Assembly (NCBI GenBank): GCA_947648215.1
Contig: CANSMW010000005.1
Location: 49,494-113,493, forward strand
DNA: 64,000 bases
Direction: 5' to 3'
Source of the DNA: an uncultured Clostridium sp.
GTDB taxonomy: Bacteria > Bacillota > Clostridia > TANB77 > CAG-508
Shown here: piece by piece, positions 35,942-44,973 of the stretch
Layout of the letters: each line of letters begins with the position of its first letter
How positions within the stretch are numbered: the first letter of the stretch is position 1
Made by a program: the position numbers and the translations under genes
The notes under the pieces: generated by a model
Told to the model about the DNA's origin: nothing
Database searches by the model: none
Seen by the model: the letters and a program-made list of their open reading frames with translations, nothing else

Positions 35942-38900
35942 TTATTTTTCATTGTGTTTTTTTCTTAATAGTATAATTCCACTAACTACTCCAATTAAAG
36001 AAATTACTGCTAAACTTCCTAATAAGAAATAGTTTGTTTCGTTTCCTGTTTGAATTTTTGGAAGTAAAGAATTGTAATATTCAAAACTATAAACATCATC
36101 TTTTTCTTCCAATGAAACACCATCTGCAAATACACCTTTATCATTTATTTCTACTTTAACAACTTGATCTGATAGTTTATATCCTAAAGGTGCTTTAATT
36201 TCTTTAATATAGTAAGTTCCATATCTTAACTCATCAAATAGTGCAGTTCCTTCATATTCATTTGCTCCTGCTTCTTTAATAAGTTGAGTACAAGCCTCAT
36301 CTTCATAGATTCCAAATACAAATTTGTTTGATTTAATATGTTCTTTTGTATCTTTATCTAATTTTTCAACTCTAACTGATTTTAGAATAGGCATATCTTT
36401 CATTTCTACTAACTGATTTTCTTTATCTAAAGAAACTTCAAATTCGATAGATTCTGTAATTTCATATCCGTATGGAGCAGTAATTTCAGTTAATGTGTAT
36501 TTTTTACCTTCTTCTAATCCAGTAACGTGATGTGGCTCTTTACTAGAAATCCATTTATCAATAACATTTCCTTCTTCATCTGTAACAACTAATTCAGCAC
36601 CTTCTAATTCTTCTCCATTTGTTAAGTCTGTTTTTGTTACATCAACAATTTTATCAATCATCACAATTTTTTGATTTTCTTTTTCCATTGTAACTTCAAA
36701 TTCAATATCAGTAGCCTTTACATATCCATCTGGAGCAATTTCTTCGTGTAAAGTATATTTTTCTCCTTCAACTAAATTATTGATTATATGTGGCTCTTTT
36801 CCAGATACCCATTCATCAACAAGATTATTATCTTTGTCGAACACTTGAATTTTAGCTCCTTCTACTTCATCTCCACCAACATCAACTTTGCTCATTTCAA
36901 CTACTTTATCAATCATCACTTCGTGTTGTGTTTCTTTATCTGTTGTTACTGTGAATGTAATGTCAGTAGCTTTTACATATCCCTCTGGAGTAATTTCTTC
37001 GTGAAGTGTATATGTTTCACCTTCAACTAAATTATTGATTATATGTGGCTCTTTTCCAGATACCCATTCATCAACAAGATTATTGTCTTTATCGAATACT
37101 TGGATTTTTGCTCCTTCAACTTCATCTCCACCAACATCAACTTTACTCATCTTAACTACTTTGTCAATCATCACTTCGTGTTGTGTTTCTTTATCTGTTG
37201 TTACTGTGAATGTAATATCAGTTGCTTTTACATATCCATCTGGAGTAATTTCTTCGTGAAGTGTATATGTTTCACCTTCAACTAAATTATTGATTATATG
37301 TGGCTCTTTTCCAGATACCCATTCATCAACAAGATTATTGTCTTTATCGAATACTTGCATTTTTGCTCCTTCGACTTCATCTCCTGCAATATTCTTTTTA
37401 GTCATATCTACAACTTTATCTATCATTTCTTCGTGTTGTGTTTCCTTATCTAATGTTACTTCAAATTCGATGTCAGTTGCTTTTACATAGCCATTTGTAG
37501 CAATTTCTTCATGTAAAGTATATTTTTCTCCTTCAACTAAATTACTAATTTTATGTGCTTCTTTACTAGAAGTCCACTCATCTACTAATTTGCCTTCTTT
37601 ATCAAATACTTGCATTTTAGCACCTTCAATTTCATCTCCAGCAATGTTCTTTTTAGTCATATCAACAACTTTGTCTACCATTGTAATTTTTTGAATTTCC
37701 TTTGTATTTTCAACTTTGAACTCTACATCAGTAGCTCTAACAAATCCATTTGGAGCAATTTCTTCTCTTAAAATATAAGATTTTCCAGCAACTAATCCTT
37801 CAATTTTATGTGTCTTACTTGTTGAAGTCCAAGAATCAACTACATTTCCTTCTTTATTAAGAACTGTTAATTTAGCTCCTTCAAGTTCTTTTTCTCCAGT
37901 AATATCAACTTTTGAAAATTCTACCATAGTTGTATCATTTACAATATCTTTTGTTACTGTATATACTTTTGTTACATCATCTTGTTTAATAAATTCCACA
38001 TCATATATTGTGTCATTTAAAACTAATCCATCAAGTGTTTTAATTTCTTGTAATTCGTATTTTCCCATAGGTAATTTTTCAATTTTTAAATCTCCGTTTT
38101 TGTCAAGATTATAAGTTTTAACTTCTTGTCCTTTTTTATAGATGATGCTTCCATCAGAATAATCTATAATATCTTCTTTAGCAGCAAGTTTAAATTGAAT
38201 ACCACTTAAATCAGATACATCAACTAAACTTGTATCTGCATCCTCTCTCAATGCGATTGATTTATCTATAATTAAAGTTCCTGTAGGTTGTTCATTCTTA
38301 ACAACAACCTCTTTTATGAAATCGCCATCTTGATCTTTGTCATAATCTCTTATTCCTTCAACTTTAAAGGCAACTGGATTTTCAAGTTGTAAAAATCCTT
38401 CTGGAATTTTAATTTCAGTAATCTCATAAGTTCCAACTTCCAATTTTAATGGAGTTATTACAGAGCCTATTGGATCACCTTCTTTATTGTTATAACTATT
38501 AGCTGGTACTACCATATTTTTAGCATTAGTTGTGAAAGAATTATATGTTGTACTACCGATTTTTTGTGTTATAACTTCACCTTTTTTGTAAAGAATTTTG
38601 TTTGTTGCTCTGTCATAAATATCTTTTGTTGCTTTAATTTGGAATGTAGCATTATTTAATGATACTGTTTTTCCAGAAGTTTTATCTTTCTTAATAAGTT
38701 TAATATAAGTTTCTAATTGCTCATTATTAACTACTAAATCTTTTACTTTTTTAGCAACATCTTGAATTTCAGATTCATCATTAGTAATTGAAAATTTAAA
38801 ATCTGCTGCACTCTCGTAATCCTTTGGAGTTCTAGTTTCTTTTACAATAAATGTTCCATAAGGTAAAACTTTTTGTGTATAAGCATCTCCATTTTCATCT

Positions 38901-41320
38901 GTTTCTATTGATTCATAAGTAGGAGCAATAACTTGTGCTTCGGCAACTCTTTTACTATCTACTGTTACTGTGTTTCCGAACTCATCAATTCCTCCCCAAA
39001 CTTCTTCATAAGTATAACCTTTATCATAAGCCCTTTGTACTGCACTATTTAATTTTATAGTAAATACTGCACCTGCTAATCCAGGTGTTTTTCCAGAATT
39101 AACATCAATTCCACTTTTAAAAATATGAATTCTCATTTCTTTTACTTTATCTGTGCTATTAGCATTTCCAGTAATTATCTTTGTATATTGATCTTTATAT
39201 TTTAGATTTACTTCATATTCTTTCTTATCTATTAAATATCCTATTGGTGGAGTTTCTTCTTTAACAATGTATTTTCCAAGTGGTAATTCTGTAACATCTT
39301 GGCAAACTCCTTTTTCATCTGTATTTCTAGTTGCAACTAAATCTCCTTTTGAATACCATTTTTTAGATTTAGCAACATTATAAATATCCTCATTTGCATA
39401 TACTTTATATACTGCATTTTTTAATGTAGCATCTCCCTGTGCAATAGAGCCTGTTTTACTATCTTTTTTGATTATAGATATTGTTCCTCTAGGCTCCTCA
39501 TCAACAACTCCTTTAATTTGTATTTCAATTACTGGAGTTGTATCATTTTTATAGACTAGATTTGCAGTATATGTATTCTCATTTAGTAAATATCCAGTTG
39601 GTGCTTGAATTTCTTTAACATTGTATTTTCCTAAAGGTAAGTTATCTATCTGTGCTATACCAGTTCCAGATGCAGTTGTTATTGTTGCAACTTCTTGTCC
39701 TTTAGTATAGAATGTTTTACTTCCTGCTTTATTTGTGATTTTTTCTGCTGCAGTTACTTTAAATACTGCACCACCAATCTTGTCATTATTTTCACTAACT
39801 TTGTATAAAATAATTTTTCCAGTTGGCTCTGTATCTTTAACACCTTCAACTTTTAATTCAACAACTGGAGTATTTTGGTCTTTATATACTAAATTAGCAG
39901 TATATGTGTTTTGATTTAATAAATATCCCTCTGGTGCAGAAATCTCTTTTACATAGTATTTTCCAAGTGGTAAATTATCAATTTGTGCTATACCTGTTCC
40001 AGATGCAGTTGTTATTGTTGCAACTTCTTGCCCTTCGTTATAAAATGTCTTACTTCCTGCTTTATTTGTGATTTTTTCTGCTGCAGTTACTTTAAATACT
40101 GCACCACCAATTTTGTCATTATTTTCACTAACTTTATAAACAAGAATCTTTCCAGTTGGCTCCGAATTTGGTACTGCTTGTTGGCTTGTTTGATTTGGAC
40201 TTATTTCTACTTGATATGTTTGAGTATTTAATAAATATCCTGTAGGTGCTGATTTTTCTCTTATAGTATAAGTTCCTCTTTTTAATTTTTCTACAACAAT
40301 TCTTCCATTTGTAACAGTTACATCTTGATTATAGTTATTTGGTCCTGTGATATTAAATACAGATCCATCAATCAAATTATTTTCTGTATCTAATTTTGTT
40401 AGTTCTAATCTTCCAGTTAAGTTTATTTTCAAACTCATTGCCATAGGTACTGGATCGTTGTAATGTAATGCCATTAACTGATTTTGAACTCCACTTGTAA
40501 AAGAAAAATATACAGTTGTATCTTGGTCTTTAGATTCTTCTTTTACTAATCCCCAACTTTGAAATGTATTATCAGAAATATTCAAATTTTCAACTTCGCA
40601 ATTTTCTGATACAGTTATTGTTAATGTATTTTCTCCTTTATTATGTTGAAATCTTATATTATCTCTTGAATTATCAATACTTGAATAATCTGCTAATACT
40701 CCATTTGTATCTGTTAATACTTTAGTTTCACCAGCTTCTATTGTAACAGTAGTAGCATCAAAACTTGGTCTTTTTTGCATATTGTTTATTTGATTATTTA
40801 TATCATTTTTAAAATTAACATATCTACTTTGTATATTTGCATCTCTAAATGTTGCATTAGATTGTCCTAAAGTTTCCCAGATATATTGCTGTGTAAATAC
40901 ATAGCTTAATCTAACTTCGTATGCCCAAGAATCATCTAAAATTCCTCCATCTACTACATAACCTCCATTTGCCTTATACCATCCAAAGTATGCAATTTTA
41001 CAAGCTCTTTTAATTGTAGCATCTGTAGGTGTGTAATAGTTACCATTATAAATAGAGCCCGTTTTAAAATCTACTCCGTGTTCAGCACAGAATACAGTAT
41101 ATTGTTCTCCATTAGTACGATTTATCAATTTTCTTATTAAAATTCCAGTAGAATTAGCAGCGTGATCTGTTGTTCTAATATTAGAAGCATATTGTCCTCC
41201 AACAAAATTGCCACTACCAGATGCTGCAAAAACTGGACTAATATTAGTTAGTACCGTAATTAGAAGTAGTAATATAGCAACTACTTTTTTGTTTAAAATA
41301 AAATTCTTAATACTTTTCAC
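35942..41320 (-). CDS. Giant thioester/Cna-B surface adhesin (SpaA type)
   Basis: A 1,792-residue cell-wall protein. Signal peptide residues 1-32 (ends SPVFA). A thioester domain follows: Cys78 in TVFCAEHG and Gln144 in the TQQYIW motif can form the internal Cys-Gln bond used for covalent host attachment. About 14 Cna-B/SpaA modules with Lys and Glu for isopeptide bonds come next, several near-identical 85-residue copies. The C-terminus has LPKIQTG, one membrane helix (LGSLAVISLIGVVSGIIL) and RKKHNEK, a sortase anchor with an unusual motif. It starts at GTG with AAGGAG. The element's own class B sortase is encoded just upstream. It likely promotes cell contact in mating or host adhesion. Confidence 0.92.
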   Translation of the reverse strand: MKSIKNFILNKKVVAILLLLITVLTNISPVFAASGSGNFVGGQYASNIRTTDHAANSTGILIRKLINRTNGEQYTVFCAEHGVDFKTGSIYNGNYYTPTDATIKRACKIAYFGWYKANGGYVVDGGILDDSWAYEVRLSYVFTQQYIWETLGQSNATFRDANIQSRYVNFKNDINNQINNMQKRPSFDATTVTIEAGETKVLTDTNGVLADYSSIDNSRDNIRFQHNKGENTLTITVSENCEVENLNISDNTFQSWGLVKEESKDQDTTVYFSFTSGVQNQLMALHYNDPVPMAMSLKINLTGRLELTKLDTENNLIDGSVFNITGPNNYNQDVTVTNGRIVVEKLKRGTYTIREKSAPTGYLLNTQTYQVEISPNQTSQQAVPNSEPTGKILVYKVSENNDKIGGAVFKVTAAEKITNKAGSKTFYNEGQEVATITTASGTGIAQIDNLPLGKYYVKEISAPEGYLLNQNTYTANLVYKDQNTPVVELKVEGVKDTEPTGKIILYKVSENNDKIGGAVFKVTAAEKITNKAGSKTFYTKGQEVATITTASGTGIAQIDNLPLGKYNVKEIQAPTGYLLNENTYTANLVYKNDTTPVIEIQIKGVVDEEPRGTISIIKKDSKTGSIAQGDATLKNAVYKVYANEDIYNVAKSKKWYSKGDLVATRNTDEKGVCQDVTELPLGKYIVKEETPPIGYLIDKKEYEVNLKYKDQYTKIITGNANSTDKVKEMRIHIFKSGIDVNSGKTPGLAGAVFTIKLNSAVQRAYDKGYTYEEVWGGIDEFGNTVTVDSKRVAEAQVIAPTYESIETDENGDAYTQKVLPYGTFIVKETRTPKDYESAADFKFSITNDESEIQDVAKKVKDLVVNNEQLETYIKLIKKDKTSGKTVSLNNATFQIKATKDIYDRATNKILYKKGEVITQKIGSTTYNSFTTNAKNMVVPANSYNNKEGDPIGSVITPLKLEVGTYEITEIKIPEGFLQLENPVAFKVEGIRDYDKDQDGDFIKEVVVKNEQPTGTLIIDKSIALREDADTSLVDVSDLSGIQFKLAAKEDIIDYSDGSIIYKKGQEVKTYNLDKNGDLKIEKLPMGKYELQEIKTLDGLVLNDTIYDVEFIKQDDVTKVYTVTKDIVNDTTMVEFSKVDITGEKELEGAKLTVLNKEGNVVDSWTSTSKTHKIEGLVAGKSYILREEIAPNGFVRATDVEFKVENTKEIQKITMVDKVVDMTKKNIAGDEIEGAKMQVFDKEGKLVDEWTSSKEAHKISNLVEGEKYTLHEEIATNGYVKATDIEFEVTLDKETQHEEMIDKVVDMTKKNIAGDEVEGAKMQVFDKDNNLVDEWVSGKEPHIINNLVEGETYTLHEEITPDGYVKATDITFTVTTDKETQHEVMIDKVVKMSKVDVGGDEVEGAKIQVFDKDNNLVDEWVSGKEPHIINNLVEGETYTLHEEITPEGYVKATDITFTVTTDKETQHEVMIDKVVEMSKVDVGGDEVEGAKIQVFDKDNNLVDEWVSGKEPHIINNLVEGEKYTLHEEIAPDGYVKATDIEFEVTMEKENQKIVMIDKIVDVTKTDLTNGEELEGAELVVTDEEGNVIDKWISSKEPHHVTGLEEGKKYTLTEITAPYGYEITESIEFEVSLDKENQLVEMKDMPILKSVRVEKLDKDTKEHIKSNKFVFGIYEDEACTQLIKEAGANEYEGTALFDELRYGTYYIKEIKAPLGYKLSDQVVKVEINDKGVFADGVSLEEKDDVYSFEYYNSLLPKIQTGNETNYFLLGSLAVISLIGVVSGIILLRKKHNEK
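36660..37680 (-). repeat. Tandem 255-bp repeats in the adhesin gene
   Basis: Four consecutive Cna-B units with an exact period of 255 bp (85 codons). For example the segment encoding GKEPHIINNLVEGE recurs around 36790, 37045 and 37300. Neighbouring units at 36400-36660 and 37680-37920 are more diverged, pointing to recent central duplication. Confidence 0.85.
39700..40150 (-). repeat. Duplicated Cna-B module, 333-bp period
   Basis: Two adjacent modules encode the same SENNDKIGGAVFKVTAAEK stretch; the DNA around 39720 and 40053 is almost identical, giving a period of 333 bp (111 codons), separate from the 255-bp repeats. Confidence 0.75.
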
Positions 41321-41357
41321 TTTAAAAATCTCCTTTTCTTAAAAATTCATAAAAAAT

Positions 41358-41375
41358 AGAGGATATACATCCCCT
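41358..41375 (-). terminator. Terminator before the adhesin gene
   Basis: A 7-bp stem with one G-T pair (41358-41364 with 41369-41375), then T residues on the minus strand. It implies the adhesin gene has a separate promoter in the short gap that follows, or depends on readthrough. Confidence 0.6.
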
Positions 41376-41935
41376 TAATAAAATATAACCCTCATTCCTA
41401 AATAAACACCTTCATTATCCTTTATAGGAACACACTCTCCACTAAAATCATAAGATTTTAAATAGTCTTGTGCTACTTGTGTTACATTATCCATAGTGTA
41501 TCCATCTGTAAATAAAAAGTCTTTATTTTTAGGTTTTTCTTTTGTATTTTTCTCATTATTGTTACTTGATGAAGTTTTAACTTGTGTTTTAGTTTTATCT
41601 ATTGTTTCTTGTTGTTCTTTTTCTTCCTTTGCCTCTTGCTTAATTTCTTCTGTTTGCTTATCTTCTTTATTTTGATTTTCTACATTTTCTTCAACTGTAG
41701 TATTTTCAATATTTGGAGTAGTTTCTTCATTAGTGATATTTTCATTGATAATATTTGTTTTTGTTTCTTCTTGAATAGTGTTATCTATTTCTTTTGAAAC
41801 ATCTCTGTATTTAGCATATAAACTATAAAAAATAATGCCTATTATAAAGATTATTGTAAAGGCAAATAAAAATATTTTCTTTTTTCTTGCATCTTTTAAA
41901 TAAAGTTCTAATATCTTTTCATCCTGCTCATTCAT
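41375..41935 (-). CDS. Membrane-anchored ICE protein (186 aa)
   Basis: A type II membrane protein: basic cytoplasmic start, one helix (KIFLFAFTIIFIIGIIFYSLYA, residues 19-41), a long Asn/Glu/Thr/Lys-rich external linker, and a short folded end (VTQVAQDYLKSYDFSGECVPIKDNEGVYLGMRVIFY) that resembles a PASTA-like unit. Starts within the end of the preceding gene (AGAGGG site). It may act at the cell surface with the sortase and adhesin. Family not named. Confidence 0.65.
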   Translation of the reverse strand: MNEQDEKILELYLKDARKKKIFLFAFTIIFIIGIIFYSLYAKYRDVSKEIDNTIQEETKTNIINENITNEETTPNIENTTVEENVENQNKEDKQTEEIKQEAKEEKEQQETIDKTKTQVKTSSSNNNEKNTKEKPKNKDFLFTDGYTMDNVTQVAQDYLKSYDFSGECVPIKDNEGVYLGMRVIFY

Positions 41936-42132
41936 TTCTTTTTACCCTCTGGAGTATTTGCTAAATCATTATATTTTTTCTCTAACTTTTCATAATCCTT
42001 TTTTAAAGCAGTATAATTCTTTATTTCAATATCTATATCATCAATGTTCTTTTGTATATTGGATTGTTCTGTTACAAATTTAGATCTTTTTAAATTTAAT
42101 CTTTCAAGTTTTCTTAACACTTTATCTATCAT
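41932..42132 (-). CDS. DUF4315-like coiled-coil protein (66 aa)
   Basis: A 66-residue, mostly coiled-coil protein (LRKLERLNLKRSKFVTEQ, then IDIEIKNYTALKKDYEKLEKKYN) that matches the small DUF4315 proteins found next to membrane proteins in clostridial ICEs. Start at 42132 by GGGAGGAAGTT; the longer frame runs into a terminator. Overlaps the next gene by 4 bp. Confidence 0.68.
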   Translation of the reverse strand: MIDKVLRKLERLNLKRSKFVTEQSNIQKNIDDIDIEIKNYTALKKDYEKLEKKYNDLANTPEGKKK

Positions 42133-42144
42133 AACTTCCTCCCA

Positions 42145-42174
42145 TAAAAAAAGAGCCAAGAACTTAATCTTGAC
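42145..42174 (-). terminator. Terminator after the Ser/Thr-rich protein gene
   Basis: A 7-bp stem with one G-T pair (42155-42161 with 42168-42174) and seven T residues on the minus strand, just downstream of the gene at 42192. Confidence 0.75.
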
Positions 42175-42191
42175 CTTAATATAGTTTAATT

Positions 42192-42893
42192 TTATCTGTA
42201 ATAAAAATTTATAGTCCATTTACCACAATACATACAATCCCATACTTCATATCCAGAAGGACAATTTTTGTAGTATTTATCATTATCTATCTCACCATTT
42301 TCCCATTGATCTCCCCAATATTTCGTTTGTTGATTATAGTATGCAATAGCTTCATTTTTTGAGCCAAACCATTTTCCAGAATTTCCAACATTCATTCCGT
42401 GATTGTTATTATTAGTACATCTTTCAACTTTTGGCTCTGTTTTAGTTACTTCTTGTTTACTATTTTGACTACTTGATGATTGAGAAGTAGATGATGTAGG
42501 TTTTTGTGTTGTAGTATTTGGAGTTGTTGTACTCTTTGTTACAGCTTCTTTCTTTGGTGAACTTGAATTATTATTTGATGGACTGCTCGTTGTTTTAGTA
42601 GTTTTTTGTGTATTTGTTTGAGTAATTTCTTTAACTGTAGATGTTTCTGGCTTTTCATTACTTGTTTCTACTGTTGTATTTTCTTTGCTTTCTTCAATCG
42701 AATTACCTGCAACTTCATTTGATACTATGTTTGTATCATTTGCAATTTCATTAACCATATTTTCTGTTATTGAATTTTCATTATCACTTTTAGCTTTGCT
42801 ATCATTCCTATAAGAAATAAAATATATACTTCCTATAATTCCAATAGCAACCAATATCAAAATTATTATTATAAGGATTCTCTTTTTCATCAT
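42192..42893 (-). CDS. Secreted/anchored Ser/Thr-rich protein with Cys-rich C-terminus
   Basis: A 233-residue protein with an N-terminal membrane helix (ILIIIILILVAIGIIGSIYFI), a long Ser/Thr/Asn linker, then an aromatic C-terminal domain (HGMNVGNSGKWFGSKNEAIAYY, SGYEVWDCMYCGKWTINFYYR) with four or five cysteines. The end reads like a small Cys-paired surface domain. Start at 42893 by AGGAGGTGTCT. It lies between the sortase and DUF4315 genes. Function unknown; a surface role is inferred. Confidence 0.7.
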   Translation of the reverse strand: MMKKRILIIIILILVAIGIIGSIYFISYRNDSKAKSDNENSITENMVNEIANDTNIVSNEVAGNSIEESKENTTVETSNEKPETSTVKEITQTNTQKTTKTTSSPSNNNSSSPKKEAVTKSTTTPNTTTQKPTSSTSQSSSSQNSKQEVTKTEPKVERCTNNNNHGMNVGNSGKWFGSKNEAIAYYNQQTKYWGDQWENGEIDNDKYYKNCPSGYEVWDCMYCGKWTINFYYR

Positions 42894-42961
42894 AATAGAC
42901 ACCTCCTACTATAATAATAACGTGATTTTTTTTATTTGTCAGCACTTTTTCACAAATTTCT

Positions 42962-43681
42962 CTAAATAGGAATAATATTAGCAACAATGTAATATCTCTG
43001 ATCTGTTGGTCTTGTTTTCGCATTGATATAAGAACAAGTTGATAATTTAACTATTTTGTTAATATTAGTATTGTTTTCAATATGGAATTTACTTGTTTTT
43101 TCATAATATTTTATTCTTTCATTAAAATCTAGTAGCTTTATATTATTACTCTCGATTTCTATTCCTATTGAATAAACACTAAATACTGTTGCTTCATAAT
43201 CGCAGTCTGGAGTATAGATTTTAAATTTAAGATGAGAATAAAAGAAATCTTCATTCCAATAATTGCTTAAATTTGAAAACATACTTCCAGTTCTCATATT
43301 ATGCCCATATACAATAGTTTCTGCATCTTCAAAAGGTGCTGCATTAGTTGTAAATATTGAGCCATTGCTATTATATTTCTTGTCAAATGAATGTTTTAAA
43401 TAATAAACATCCTTATCTTTTAGAATTGGATAATTTATATTTGTACCTTCAATTTCAATCCAAGCAATTATATCTTCATTGATTGATTTTAGATGTTCCC
43501 AGTCTATACACTTTTTTTGTGTTTCTTCATTTATTTCAATGGATTCTTCAATCAAGTTCTCTGTAGATTCATTGCTTTCGTTTAATTCTTGCATATCTTT
43601 TAATAAAAAATAAATACATATAGAAAATACTAAAATAGATATAAGAATTAGTGTTATAACCAATAACTTCTTACATTTCAT
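42962..43681 (-). CDS. srtB: Class B sortase
   Basis: A 239-residue class B sortase. N-terminal membrane helix (LVITLILISILVFSICIYFLL), then the catalytic core: His in IVYGHNMRTGSMF, Cys in KLSTCSYINAK, Arg in TDQRYYIVAN. The helix pair near WEHLKSINEDIIAWI is typical of class B. It joins surface proteins such as the large adhesin to peptidoglycan or to pili. Start at the second ATG, inside the end of the 105-residue gene; the upstream ATG at 43699 is also possible. Confidence 0.9.
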   Translation of the reverse strand: MKCKKLLVITLILISILVFSICIYFLLKDMQELNESNESTENLIEESIEINEETQKKCIDWEHLKSINEDIIAWIEIEGTNINYPILKDKDVYYLKHSFDKKYNSNGSIFTTNAAPFEDAETIVYGHNMRTGSMFSNLSNYWNEDFFYSHLKFKIYTPDCDYEATVFSVYSIGIEIESNNIKLLDFNERIKYYEKTSKFHIENNTNINKIVKLSTCSYINAKTRPTDQRYYIVANIIPI

Positions 43682-43988
43682 ATTCTTTATCCTTTTCATC
43701 TTGCATCTTTTTTTGTGTCTGTAAAACTAACTCATCATAGGTATTATCCTCCTCAAAGTACAATGAAATGGATTCTTCCATCGCTCGCCCATTCAAATAT
43801 CTTTCGTATGATTCTTCATTTTCATCAATAGTGTATTCTTCCAATTCTTCTTCTTGTTCTTTTAAAGCATCTAATTGTGTTTTATAAAATTCTAATGCTT
43901 TATCTTTATTGAAGAATGTTGTTACATTTACTGTATGATCTGATTCATCAATATCAATACTTGTGAATATTACTCTATAAATCTTCAT
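43671..43988 (-). CDS. Hypothetical acidic ICE protein (105 aa)
   Basis: A 105-residue, very acidic, largely helical protein starting MKIYRVIFTSIDID with AAAGGAG upstream. It ends EKDKEYEM. It precedes and overlaps the sortase gene. No family known. Confidence 0.6.
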   Translation of the reverse strand: MKIYRVIFTSIDIDESDHTVNVTTFFNKDKALEFYKTQLDALKEQEEELEEYTIDENEESYERYLNGRAMEESISLYFEEDNTYDELVLQTQKKMQDEKDKEYEM

Positions 43989-44067
43989 CGAAAATTCTCC
44001 TTTCTGTTAGTATTTTAATATTATTTACTTATGGATATGGCATAAGAATCACCCCCTTTACTTTGTA

Positions 44068-44877
44068 TTAAATTTCTATTTCACTATTATCTGGCATAAA
44101 AAAAGAAGGTGCTTCTAATTCCTTCGTTAATTCATTTTCTATACTTTTATAATAATAGTTAATAAAATTTTCAATTTGATTTTCAGTTCCTTTATATTCA
44201 TTTTCTCTGTTTCTACATTCATTATAAAGTTGTATCAATTTATCCCTACTTACTTTATTACTTAAATGGAATAATTTATTCTTTACAATTAAAATAATAG
44301 CGTATGATATATCTTTAATTCGTTTCAAATTCTCTTTAGAGATACTTTCTATTACTTCTTTAGGATAATACATATCATATCGTTTTAATGCTACAATTAT
44401 TTCATTATATTCCAAATTTGAGAATTCTTCTGGAACTTCATTTTCTTTATCTATTATATAATTAAATAATCTATCTATCTTATTATTACTTATATTATTA
44501 TCTATTATATTATTATATTGTCCTTTTGGGGACATACCCTCTGTCCCATTTGTCGAATAGGGGTATGTCCTATTTATCGCATAGGGTACATCATTAGGAT
44601 AAATTCTTCGTTGTATTATTTCCCCTTTATCATTTCTAATAATATCTAAACATACAAAACCTAATTCTCTCAAATGTGAAACCCATTTTGAAATAGTATG
44701 AGGTTGTGCTTTTAGTAAATTCGCTAAATAACTATTTGATGCAAAACAATATCCTTCTTTGTTTGATAATACTGTTATTACTGCATATAGTAATTTTTCA
44801 TTTGACTTGATTTTTTCATTAAATAAAATTGTTGATGGAATAATTGCATAATATCCTATTTTATTTTCATCATTCAT
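44068..44877 (-). CDS. HTH replication/regulation protein
   Basis: A 269-residue protein. The N-terminal part (YYAIIPSTILFNEKIKSNEKLLYAVI...SNSYLANLLKAQPHTISKWVSHLRELGFV) is a winged helix-turn-helix as found in plasmid replication initiators and DnaD-like ICE proteins. The C-terminal half is helical and ends MPDNSEIEI, a shared acidic tail. The ATG at 44877 lies inside the end of the DUF3789-like gene (8-bp overlap). It is close to the integrase end and may control excision or replication. Confidence 0.68.
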   Translation of the reverse strand: MNDENKIGYYAIIPSTILFNEKIKSNEKLLYAVITVLSNKEGYCFASNSYLANLLKAQPHTISKWVSHLRELGFVCLDIIRNDKGEIIQRRIYPNDVPYAINRTYPYSTNGTEGMSPKGQYNNIIDNNISNNKIDRLFNYIIDKENEVPEEFSNLEYNEIIVALKRYDMYYPKEVIESISKENLKRIKDISYAIILIVKNKLFHLSNKVSRDKLIQLYNECRNRENEYKGTENQIENFINYYYKSIENELTKELEAPSFFMPDNSEIEI

Positions 44878-44971
44878 TATATGGATCACTTCTCTTTCCA
44901 GCAAGTATTATTGCATATAAGATAAGTGATATATTTGCTCCAACAATTACTCCTAATATAAATTTTATCAT
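44870..44971 (-). CDS. DUF3789-like membrane micro-protein (33 aa)
   Basis: A very short gene encoding a 33-residue protein: MIKFILGVIVGANISLILYA is a single membrane helix, followed by AGKRSDPYNE. It has a strong GAGGAGGTGTAACA site. Such micro-proteins (DUF3789) recur in clostridial ICEs upstream of replication or transfer genes; the function is unknown. It overlaps the HTH gene by 8 bp and lies 2 bp after the nucleotidyltransferase. Confidence 0.75.
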   Translation of the reverse strand: MIKFILGVIVGANISLILYAIILAGKRSDPYNE

Positions 44972-44973
44972 TG

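Noticed and set aside
36788..37490. Plus-strand ORFs repeated across the adhesin gene
   Set aside because: They are antisense shadows of the repeated Cna-B modules, spaced by exactly the repeat period.
36660..37680. Regular repeats as a CRISPR array
   Set aside because: Period is 255 bp and in frame with the adhesin; there are no short repeats with unique spacers.
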